DNA of 11,003 bases, taken from positions 1-11,003 of the forward strand of contig CACZSJ010000135.1 of assembly GCA_902783825.1 (NCBI GenBank), given 5' to 3'. Of the stretch, positions 1 to 5,614 are shown piece after piece. Source of the DNA: Oscillospiraceae bacterium (GTDB lineage Bacteria > Bacillota > Clostridia > Oscillospirales > Oscillospiraceae). The notes beneath the pieces were generated by a model, which saw nothing but the letters and a program-made list of their open reading frames with translations, was not told the DNA's origin and made no database searches. Positions within the stretch are counted from its first letter, which is position 1. Each line of letters starts with the position of its first letter. Made by a program: the position numbers and the translations under genes.

Positions 1-5
1 CACAG

Positions 6-1283
6 CTAATCCGGATCCGACTCTGAATTCCTGGCTTTTTTCACGATCTGGCGCGTGACCGGATCGATATGATCCATATCCAAGTAAGAAGCGGTCTCCC
101 ACGGGAGGTCGCTTTTTCGCAGCTTCCGGGATACCAGCTTGCTGACGGCGGTGTAGAACACCACGAAAACCGGCACGCCCAGCAGCATGCCCCAGAAGCC
201 GAAGAGGCCGGCGCCCAGAATGATGGCGAACATGACCCAGAAGCCGTTGATGCCGATGGAGCTGCCCAGAATTTTGGGGCCGATGACATTGCCGTCCACC
301 TGCTGGAGGATAACGACAAACACCACGAAAATCAAGCTCTGGATGGGGCTGACCATCAGGATGATGATGGCGCTGGGCACGGCGCCAATCAGCGGGCCAA
401 AGAAGGGGATGATGTTGGTCACACCGATGATAACGCTGACCAGCAGCGCATAGGGCATGTGCAAAATGGCACAGACGATGTAGCAGATCAGACCGATGAT
501 GGCGGAATCCAGCAGCTTGCCGTTGATAAAGCCCATGAAGGTCTTGTCCACAAAAGCGATGCCATCCCGGATCCAGTCCGCCGCTTCCAGAGAGAAGATG
601 CTGTAAAGCAATCGTTTGGAATTGGCGCTGAAAAGCTCCAGATTGCCCAGAATGTACACGGAGACGATGATGCCCACCAGCAGATTGTAGATGCCGCGTA
701 CGGCGACCATGACGCCGCTGGACACGGAGCTGACAAAATTGCCAAGCTGGGGCAGCACGTTATTGCGCAGCCAGTCCCAGAGATTGTCGCTGACCAGATC
801 CAGCTGCTGGTCTATGTAGTCGGCCACGCCGGGGAAGCCCTTCAGGGTCTTATCCGCCCAGTCGCTGATATTGCTGGCATAGAGAGAGCTGTTCTGCACG
901 ATGGTTTCGATGCTGCTGTACAATTGGGGCAGAACCAAATACACCAAGGTGGTCAGAATGGCCAGCAGCACCAGCTCAGACATCAGAACGGAGCAAGCCC
1001 TGGCAAAGCGCCTAGCTTGATAGCGCCGATTTTTCTTGTAGAGTCGGCGGCTGAGAGGCAGGAACAGATTCCGTTCCAGGGAACGCATCAGAGGAACCAG
1101 CAAATAGGTGATGATCAGGCCCCAGACAAAAGGACTGAGAATCCGAACCAGCCGCTGGATCTCGCGCCCCAGAGCGGGCAGGTAGTTCAGGGCCATATAA
1201 AACAGAATGGCCCCGGCGATCACGCAGAAGGCCGTGATCCCCCAGTGCATGTATTTTTTATCCCAACGGAAATGCCGCCTCAT
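6..1283 (-). CDS. AI-2E family transporter-like membrane protein
   Basis: This is a 425-residue polytopic membrane protein of the AI-2E/YtvI/PerM family (Pfam AI-2E_transport). Hydrophobic segments lie near residues 14-34, 47-66, 97-119, 192-213 and then in a dense block from 258 to 382. Family hallmarks are the TNIIPFFGPLIGAVP stretch (289-303) and GNVIGPKILG (331-340), followed by a glycine-rich helix with FGFWGMLLGVP (361-371). The region between the second and third hydrophobic blocks (about 68-95) is strongly basic and should face the cytoplasm. Members have been linked to autoinducer-2 export, Na+/H+ antiport or sporulation, so the substrate cannot be read from the sequence. The ATG at 1283 is preceded by AAAGGAG, and a consensus-like promoter lies about 35 bases upstream. 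The gene is complete and stops 5 bases inside the window edge. It is transcribed away from the carboxypeptidase gene and shows no link to it. Confidence 0.9.
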   Translation of the reverse strand: MRRHFRWDKKYMHWGITAFCVIAGAILFYMALNYLPALGREIQRLVRILSPFVWGLIITYLLVPLMRSLERNLFLPLSRRLYKKNRRYQARRFARACSVLMSELVLLAILTTLVYLVLPQLYSSIETIVQNSSLYASNISDWADKTLKGFPGVADYIDQQLDLVSDNLWDWLRNNVLPQLGNFVSSVSSGVMVAVRGIYNLLVGIIVSVYILGNLELFSANSKRLLYSIFSLEAADWIRDGIAFVDKTFMGFINGKLLDSAIIGLICYIVCAILHMPYALLVSVIIGVTNIIPFFGPLIGAVPSAIIILMVSPIQSLIFVVFVVILQQVDGNVIGPKILGSSIGINGFWVMFAIILGAGLFGFWGMLLGVPVFVVFYTAVSKLVSRKLRKSDLPWETASYLDMDHIDPVTRQIVKKARNSESDPD

Positions 1284-1317
1284 GCCGTGCTCCTTTCCCG
1301 CTTATGCTGTGTTTTAT

Positions 1318-1346
1318 ATTTTACTATTCCCCCGGTGGCGCGTCAA
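1318..1346 (-). promoter_or_regulatory. Sigma-A promoter of the AI-2E-family gene
   Basis: On the minus strand TTGACG (1346-1341) is followed after exactly 17 bases by TAAAAT (1323-1318). Each box matches the sigma-A consensus at five of six positions. The start of transcription would fall near 1311, giving a leader of about 28 bases that holds only the ribosome binding site of the gene starting at 1283. Confidence 0.8.
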
Positions 1347-1363
1347 CCATATTTTTTGGGATC

Positions 1364-1420
1364 TTTTCTGCGGAATAAACCCACTTTGGAATATGACCTT
1401 TATGTGAACGCCGCAGAAAA
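1364..1420. repeat. 10-bp perfect inverted repeat, 37-base spacer
   Basis: TTTTCTGCGG at 1364-1373 is exactly the reverse complement of CCGCAGAAAA at 1411-1420. The repeat sits just upstream of the minus-strand promoter (1346-1318). It could be a pair of operator half-sites, a long-looped hairpin or chance. The pairing is certain but its role is unknown. Confidence 0.35.
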
Positions 1421-1624
1421 AACGAGGGGTGATTATTCAAAAAGCATCTGTGGAAAAGGCTGTTGAAACTGTGCAAAACTCTTGACATTGCGTGATTTTT
1501 GTGTTTGGCGACAACAGGAATATTCAGTTTTTTTCGCTCGAAATATGCATAATTTCGTCAACCGGTTCAGGCGTCTGACAGGGTCGCATATGCTTGTGCA
1601 AGGAAGAAAAAACAGGAGGCGTCT

Positions 1625-2767
1625 ATGAAACGGATCTTATGCTTTATCGTGCTTTTCATGCTCTTCAAAGGAGAAACAGCCTATGCCGTCACGCCGGTGA
1701 GCGGCGAGACGATTCCCCTGGAAGCACCCTCGGCCATCCTGATGGAAAAGCAGACGGGGCAGGTGATTTATGAGAAAAACGCAGACGAGCGGCTCTCTCC
1801 GGCCAGCGTGACCAAGATAATGACCATGCTGCTGATCGTGGAAGACCTGGAAGCGGGACGGCTGACCACGGAGGAGATGGTGACCGCCAGCGCCCGGGCG
1901 GCCTCCTTTGGCGGAAGCTGCGTGTACCTGGAACAGGGAGAGCAGATGAGCGTACACGAAATGCTCAAATGCATCGCGGTGGCTTCAGCCAATGACTGCG
2001 CCGTGGCTATGGCGGAGCATCTGTGCGGAAGCGAGCAGGTTTTCGTAGAGCGGATGAATCGCCGTGCGGAGGAGCTGGGGCTGCAGAACACCCACTTCAC
2101 CAACTGTACCGGCCTGTTTGAGGATGAGGAGCATTATACCAGCGCCCGGGATGTAGCCGTCATGTCCCGGGAGCTGATTCGACATGAACGGATCAAGGAA
2201 TACAGCACCATCTGGATGGATAGCATCCGGGGAGGCAGCTTTGAACTGACCAACACCAACCGTCTGGTGCGCTGGTACGAGGGCTGCACGGGGCTGAAAA
2301 CTGGCTTCACCTCCAAGGCCATGTACTGCCTGTCCGCTACGGCGGAGCGCAAGGGGGTGGAGTTTATCGCGGTGGTCATGCACGGCAGCAGCATCGATGA
2401 GCGCAACGGCGACGCCACCACGCTGCTCAACTACGCCTTTGCCAACTATATGCTCTGTCCTCTGCATACGCCCGACGCGCTGCCCGCGCTGCCGGTGGAG
2501 CTGGGACGGGAGGAGAGTGTCCCTCTGGCTGTGGGCGGGGAGCCCTATGCTCTGGTTCCCCGAAGTGGAGGACAGCCGGAATATGCCGTGAGCCTGCCCT
2601 CGGCGGTCCGGGCGCCGGTGTCCCAAGGGGATCCGCTGGGTACGCTTCAGGTGCGCCTCAACGGGGATATGGTGGCGGAGCTGCCGCTGGTGGCGGCGCA
2701 GGAGGTGCCGGCCCTGGGCTTCGGCGGTGTGCTGGCGCTGCTGGCCGGACGCATGCTGGGCCTGTAA
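1625..2767 (+). CDS. dacF: D-alanyl-D-alanine carboxypeptidase (PBP5/DacF type)
   Basis: This 380-residue serine-type D-Ala-D-Ala carboxypeptidase (peptidase family S11) trims the terminal D-Ala from peptidoglycan stem peptides outside the membrane and so controls cross-linking. A signal peptide is clear: basic start MKR, hydrophobic core to about residue 14, and an AYA cleavage site after residue 21. All three penicillin-binding motifs are intact: SVTK (nucleophile Ser61, Lys64), SAN (121-123) and KTG (225-227). The rest, from about 280, fits the small beta-rich PBP5 C-terminal domain. It ends in a hydrophobic stretch, GFGGVLALLAGRMLGL, that probably anchors the protein. The start is fixed by AGGAGG five bases upstream of the ATG. 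The symbol dacF is by similarity of layout; dacA or dacB naming is equally possible. The gene is probably monocistronic, because the next gene has its own promoter. Confidence 0.92.
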   Translation: MKRILCFIVLFMLFKGETAYAVTPVSGETIPLEAPSAILMEKQTGQVIYEKNADERLSPASVTKIMTMLLIVEDLEAGRLTTEEMVTASARAASFGGSCVYLEQGEQMSVHEMLKCIAVASANDCAVAMAEHLCGSEQVFVERMNRRAEELGLQNTHFTNCTGLFEDEEHYTSARDVAVMSRELIRHERIKEYSTIWMDSIRGGSFELTNTNRLVRWYEGCTGLKTGFTSKAMYCLSATAERKGVEFIAVVMHGSSIDERNGDATTLLNYAFANYMLCPLHTPDALPALPVELGREESVPLAVGGEPYALVPRSGGQPEYAVSLPSAVRAPVSQGDPLGTLQVRLNGDMVAELPLVAAQEVPALGFGGVLALLAGRMLGL

Positions 2768-2783
2768 GAAGCGGGATTGCCAG

Positions 2784-2811
2784 TTGAAATCCGGGGAAAA
2801 AGGTATATAAT
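2784..2811 (+). promoter_or_regulatory. Sigma-A promoter of pgi
   Basis: TTGAAA (2784-2789) and a perfect TATAAT (2806-2811) are 16 bases apart. Transcription would start near 2818, giving a short leader of about 27 bases with GAGGAG (2834-2839) five bases before the pgi ATG. This separates pgi expression from the carboxypeptidase gene that ends at 2767. No terminator hairpin is obvious between the two genes. Confidence 0.85.
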
Positions 2812-2844
2812 GAAGGCAAGACTACAGAGGAAAGAGGAGACACT

Positions 2845-4122
2845 ATGGTTAAGGTTGATTTATCCGGCGCCGCTCCGTTTTTTACCAGTGTGGGACCCGA
2901 CTATGCATCGGCGAAATGCGCCCATGAGACGCTGACCCAGGGCAGCGGGCTGGGGGCGGAATTCACCGGTTGGCTGCAGCTGCCCCAGCGGATCAGAGAT
3001 ACGGAGTTGGAGCGCATCCTCCGGGCGGCGGAGACGATCCGCAGTCGATCCGGTGCCCTGGTGGTCATCGGCATCGGCGGCTCCTATCTGGGGGCCCGCG
3101 GCGCTATCGAGCTGCTCAAGCCCATCCCCGGTCCCGGCGATCCCCGGGTCTTTTTCGTGGGCAATACCCTTTCGGCGGACGCGCTCAGCGATACCCTCGC
3201 CCAGCTGGGAGACATGGATTTTGATGTGAACGTCATCTCCAAATCCGGCACGACCCTGGAGCCGGCGGTGTCCTTCCGGATTTTCCGGGAGCTGTTGGCG
3301 AAGAAATACGGAGACCGGGCTGACGAGCATATTTTTGCCACCACCGACGCCCGGCGGGGCGTTCTGAAGAGCCTGGCGGACGCTCACGGTTGGGAAAGCT
3401 TTGTGGTGCCCGACGACGTGGGCGGACGTTTTAGCGTGCTGTCGGCTGTGGGCCTGCTGCCCATGGCAGTGGCGGGCATCGACGTGCGCAGGGTGGTAGA
3501 CGCGGCCCAGGAGGCGTTCACCGCGCTGGATCTGCGCTCGCCGGAGAATCCGGCCTGGCAGTATGCAGCCGCCCGGCAGCATCTTTACGGCAAGGGCTAC
3601 GACATCGAAATTCTGGGCTGCTACGAGCCCAGCTTCCGCTTCATGGCGGAGTGGTGGAAGCAGCTCTATGGGGAGAGCGAGGGGAAGGACGGCAAGGGCA
3701 TCTTCCCGGCTTCGGTGGAGTATACGGCGGATCTGCATTCCATGGGACAGTTTATCCAGTCCGGTCCCCGCCGGCTGATGGAGACGGTGGTCCGCTTTGA
3801 CCAGAGTCGCAGCGCCTGCCTTTTCCCGGAGGAGTCGGAGAACGCCGACGGGCTCAATTACATCGCGGGACGGGATCTGTCTCAGGTTTGCAGCGTGGCG
3901 GCGGACGCGGTGAAGCAGGCGCATATCGATGGCGGCGTGCCCAATCTGGTGATTCATCTGCCGCGGAGGGACGAGGAAGGCTTTGCTCAAATGGTCTGCT
4001 TCTTTGAACTGGCCTGCGGCATCTCCGGCTATATGTCCCAGGTCAATCCCTTTGACCAGCCTGGCGTGGAGGCCTACAAGAAAAACATGTTCCGCATGCT
4101 GGGCAAGCCCGGCGCCGACTGA
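2845..4122 (+). CDS. pgi: Glucose-6-phosphate isomerase
   Basis: This 425-residue cytoplasmic enzyme interconverts glucose 6-phosphate and fructose 6-phosphate in glycolysis and gluconeogenesis. It is of the short bacterial type (about 430-450 residues). The sugar-phosphate-binding SIS motifs are visible: GIGGSYLGAR (76-85) and SKSGTTLEP (132-140). Both family signatures are present: GGRFSVLSAVG (193-203) and the C-terminal YMSQVNPFDQPGVEAYK (396-412), whose last Lys412 is the expected catalytic lysine. Glu280 in GESEGKDGKG and His298 in DLHSMGQ match the other expected catalytic residues. The ATG is preceded by GAGGAG and by its own promoter. The gene is complete and faces the ribosomal operon, with two hairpins between their stop codons. 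Confidence 0.97.
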   Translation: MVKVDLSGAAPFFTSVGPDYASAKCAHETLTQGSGLGAEFTGWLQLPQRIRDTELERILRAAETIRSRSGALVVIGIGGSYLGARGAIELLKPIPGPGDPRVFFVGNTLSADALSDTLAQLGDMDFDVNVISKSGTTLEPAVSFRIFRELLAKKYGDRADEHIFATTDARRGVLKSLADAHGWESFVVPDDVGGRFSVLSAVGLLPMAVAGIDVRRVVDAAQEAFTALDLRSPENPAWQYAAARQHLYGKGYDIEILGCYEPSFRFMAEWWKQLYGESEGKDGKGIFPASVEYTADLHSMGQFIQSGPRRLMETVVRFDQSRSACLFPEESENADGLNYIAGRDLSQVCSVAADAVKQAHIDGGVPNLVIHLPRRDEEGFAQMVCFFELACGISGYMSQVNPFDQPGVEAYKKNMFRMLGKPGAD

Positions 4123-4148
4123 GCGCTTGCGGAAAAAGGAAAAAACGG

Positions 4149-4182
4149 CCCTCGGAAACCGGTTCGCGCCGGTTTCCGAGGG
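4149..4182 (+). terminator. Terminator hairpin after pgi (probably bidirectional)
   Basis: A perfect 14-bp stem (4149-4162 with 4169-4182) encloses a six-base loop, TTCGCG. It begins 27 bases after the pgi stop. On the plus strand the tail is poor (TTTGGCATTTC). On the minus strand the stem is followed by a rich T tract (positions 4145-4133 read as TTTTTTCCTTTTT), so it could also act as a second terminator for the ribosomal operon. Confidence 0.75.
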
Positions 4183-4193
4183 TTTGGCATTTC

Positions 4194-4230
4194 AAAAAAG
4201 CAAGGCCGACAGCTTTTGCTGTCGGCCTTG
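4194..4230 (-). terminator. Rho-independent terminator of rpsF-ssb-rpsR
   Basis: A perfect 13-bp stem (4201-4213 with 4218-4230) encloses a four-base loop and starts 11 bases beyond the rpsR stop codon. Read on the minus strand it is followed by C then TTTTTT (4199-4194), a classic intrinsic terminator. Confidence 0.85.
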
Positions 4231-4240
4231 TTGGTCTTGC

Positions 4241-4480
4241 TTAGTCCAGCACGTAGGGAAGCAGCGCGACCTGGCGGGATCTCTTGATCGCCTCGGTCAG
4301 CTCCCGCTGATGCATGGCGCAGGTGCCGGTGGTGCGGCGAGGCAGAATCTTGCCACGCTCGGACAGGAAGCGGCGAAGCTTCACAGCGTCCTTGTAGTCG
4401 ATATACGCGACCTTATCCACGCAAAACTGGCAAACCTTTCTGCGCTTGCGATTTTTGGGGTTGTTCTTATCGAAAGCCAA
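4241..4480 (-). CDS. rpsR: Small ribosomal subunit protein S18 (TTG start)
   Basis: This 79-residue S18 is a 30S component that binds 16S rRNA as a heterodimer with S6. The conserved core is unmistakable: YIDYKD (27-32), ERGKILPRRTTGT (41-53) and the C-terminal RQVALLPY. The N-terminal tail is basic (RKRRK). Cys17 and Cys20 (CxxC) with Cys54 and His57 look like a metal-binding set of the zinc-containing S18 form. The start codon is TTG, not ATG: AGGAGG (4494-4489 on the minus strand) lies eight bases upstream, an in-frame TAG closes the frame five codons further up, and no in-frame ATG lies between. It is the last gene of the operon, 24 bases after ssb. Confidence 0.95.
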   Translation of the reverse strand: MAFDKNNPKNRKRRKVCQFCVDKVAYIDYKDAVKLRRFLSERGKILPRRTTGTCAMHQRELTEAIKRSRQVALLPYVLD

Positions 4481-4488
4481 AACAGTAT

Positions 4489-4494
4489 CCTCCT
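4489..4494 (-). promoter_or_regulatory. Ribosome binding site deciding the TTG start of rpsR
   Basis: AGGAGG on the minus strand lies eight bases before the TTG at 4480-4478. It is a full-strength Shine-Dalgarno sequence. With the in-frame TAG just upstream (4495-4493) it leaves TTG as the only plausible start. Confidence 0.85.
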
Positions 4495-4504
4495 ATCAGT
4501 ATCA

Positions 4505-4978
4505 TTAGAACGGCAGATCGCCGTCACCATCCTCCAGCTCCGAAAAAGCGGAAGGTGCCGCGCCGGCACCGCCGCGGCCGCCGTCGTAGGCGCCGTAGCT
4601 TCCGCCGCCGTAGCTGCTGGAGCTGTAGCTGTCGCCCCGGCCCTCGCCGCCGTCCCGGCGGCCTTCGCCGAAGTACACGTTGTCCGCGCTGATTTCCCAG
4701 TTGGTGCGGTTGTTGCCGTCACGGTCCTGCCATTTGCGGGACTGCAGCCGGCCGGAAACCACGATCATGCTCCCCTTGTGGAAATACTTGGACACAAATT
4801 CGCCGGTCTGACGCCAGGCGACGCAGTCGATAAAATCGGTCTGACGATCGCCGCCGTCCCGGCCGCCGAAGTCACGCTCCACCGCCACGGAAAAGGACGC
4901 CACGTTGACGCCGGATTGGGTGGTGCGCAGCTCGGGGTCACGGGTCAAACGACCCATAATAACGATGTGATTGAGCAT
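4505..4978 (-). CDS. ssb: Single-stranded DNA-binding protein
   Basis: This 157-residue SSB coats single-stranded DNA in replication, repair and recombination. The OB-fold occupies residues 1 to about 104, with typical elements such as MGRLTRDPELR (8-18), VASFSVAVER (26-35), DFIDCVAWR (48-56) and KGSMIVVSGRLQSRKW (68-83). A flexible linker rich in Gly, Ser, Tyr and Arg runs from about 105 to 145. The tail is acidic and ends DLPF (EDGDGDLPF, 149-157), the tip through which SSB recruits partner proteins. AGGAGG lies just upstream of the ATG. It is the middle gene of rpsF-ssb-rpsR, 12 bases after rpsF, so SSB level is tied to ribosomal protein synthesis. Confidence 0.97.
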   Translation of the reverse strand: MLNHIVIMGRLTRDPELRTTQSGVNVASFSVAVERDFGGRDGGDRQTDFIDCVAWRQTGEFVSKYFHKGSMIVVSGRLQSRKWQDRDGNNRTNWEISADNVYFGEGRRDGGEGRGDSYSSSSYGGGSYGAYDGGRGGAGAAPSAFSELEDGDGDLPF

Positions 4979-4990
4979 GACAGCCTCCTG

Positions 4991-5287
4991 TTACTCTGCG
5001 CGCAGGGTGATCAGGCGACGCAGGATGCCGTCGGTGATACCGAGAATACGGTCCAGCTCGGCCGGGAAGTCCGGTCCGCTGGTGAACTTCATCAGCACAT
5101 AGTAGCCCTCGGAAATGTAGTTGATTTCGTAAGCCAGCTTGCGCTTACCCATCTCCTCCAGTTCCTCCAGCGTACCATTTGCTTCAACAAGTGCCTTGAA
5201 CTTTTCAACAACCGCCGCGGTCTCCTCCTCGGAGAAGTTGGGATTGATGATGTACATGACTTCGTACTTTTCGCTTGCTTTTGCCAT
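4991..5287 (-). CDS. rpsF: Small ribosomal subunit protein S6
   Basis: This 98-residue S6 binds the central domain of 16S rRNA together with S18. Recognisable features are the first beta strand, YEVMYIINPNFSEEE (8-22), the motif GKRKLAYEI near residues 47-55, then YYVLMKF and the C-terminal helix ending in ILRRLITLRAE. GGAGG precedes the ATG at 5287 by eight bases (minus strand). It is the first gene of the operon, preceded by a strong promoter and an untranslated leader of about 95 bases in which S6-S18 feedback control may operate. Confidence 0.96.
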   Translation of the reverse strand: MAKASEKYEVMYIINPNFSEEETAAVVEKFKALVEANGTLEELEEMGKRKLAYEINYISEGYYVLMKFTSGPDFPAELDRILGITDGILRRLITLRAE

Positions 5288-5382
5288 GGTTGCACCTCCT
5301 TTTGGTCATTTGGCCCCCGCTCGGGATTTGGGCGGCGGGGCCGCCCGCGGGAGCAAGGATTGCCTATCCCTGCGGACAGGCC
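5288..5382 (-). promoter_or_regulatory. GC-rich rpsF leader, possible S6:S18 autoregulatory site
   Basis: The predicted transcript leader carries three structures on the minus strand. At its 5' end is CCTG-TCCG-CAGG (5380-5369), a hairpin with a UNCG-type tetraloop. Next is a perfect 7-bp stem, GGGCGGC-CCC-GCCGCCC (5346-5330). An alternative long pairing of GGCCCCGC (near 5342-5335) with GCGGGGGCC (5319-5311) would dissolve the second stem. The leader is rich in CCG triplets. In many bacteria S6:S18 represses its own mRNA through a bulged CCG flanked by a stem and a hairpin. I cannot place that motif exactly here, so the autoregulatory reading is inference from location and composition. Confidence 0.35.
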
Positions 5383-5387
5383 ATACC

Positions 5388-5415
5388 ATTATACCGTTTT
5401 TTACCGGATTGTCAA
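5388..5415 (-). promoter_or_regulatory. Consensus sigma-A promoter of rpsF-ssb-rpsR
   Basis: On the minus strand a perfect TTGACA (5415-5410) and a perfect TATAAT (5393-5388) are 16 bases apart. This is the strongest promoter in the window, as expected for a ribosomal protein operon. The transcript should begin near 5381. Confidence 0.93.
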
Positions 5416-5473
5416 GGTTTTTTTACCTCTTTGCGGAACAAAAAAAGCACGGGAGCGCCGGCGCAAAAAAGGG

Positions 5474-5502
5474 TACACAAAATCGGGAGGCTCCTGTATA
5501 AT
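5474..5502 (+). promoter_or_regulatory. Sigma-A promoter of the fhs-fchA-folD operon
   Basis: TACACA (5474-5479) and a perfect TATAAT (5497-5502) are 17 bases apart. Transcription would start near 5509, leaving a leader of about 105 A-rich bases before fhs in which I see no strong hairpin. A weaker second candidate, TTTACA (5540-5545) with an extended TGATACGCT at 5560-5568, lies closer to the gene. The 327-base gap 5288-5614 contains this promoter, the divergent rpsF promoter and the rpsF leader, and no gene. Confidence 0.75.
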
Positions 5503-5614
5503 GGGGAGCGGAAAGGCAGAGAAAAATCCAAAGGAATGTTTTACAAACACGGAAAAATGTGATACGCTACAGGGGCTGCAAACAAAATAAAATGCCGGAT
5601 CTTGGAGGACGATT

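Larger units (their letters stand above)
1284..1624. other. Divergent intergenic region of 341 bases
   Basis: This AT-richer gap lies between the minus-strand membrane protein gene and the plus-strand carboxypeptidase gene. It holds the minus-strand promoter at 1346-1318 and a 10-bp perfect inverted repeat, TTTTCTGCGG (1364-1373) against CCGCAGAAAA (1411-1420). The ribosome binding site of the downstream gene is AGGAGG at 1614-1619. No convincing plus-strand sigma-A promoter is visible: TTGACA at 1482-1487 has no -10 box at 16-18 bases, and CATAAT at 1548-1553 has only a poor -35. No small gene with a ribosome binding site was found. Confidence 0.6.

Noticed and set aside
69..1466. Long open frame of 465 codons on the plus strand
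   Set aside because: It is antisense to the AI-2E-family gene, gives a His/Gln/Asp-rich low-complexity protein, and lacks a ribosome binding site. The opposite frame has family motifs, a promoter and a ribosome binding site.
1482..1487. TTGACA as -35 box of the carboxypeptidase gene
   Set aside because: No -10-like hexamer is found 16 to 18 bases downstream.
1518..1555. Sporulation sigma-E promoter before the carboxypeptidase gene (GAATATT and CATAATTT)
   Set aside because: Both boxes resemble the consensus, but the spacer is 23 bases where about 14 are expected.
3983..5590. Open frame of 535 codons on the plus strand across the ribosomal operon
   Set aside because: It runs antisense through rpsR, ssb and rpsF and through both terminators, and its product resembles no known protein. 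GC-rich DNA commonly leaves such frames open.
5503..5614. Riboswitch in the fhs leader
   Set aside because: Its position before a folate gene made it worth checking, but the leader is A-rich, shows no conserved THF or glycine riboswitch blocks and no strong stems.
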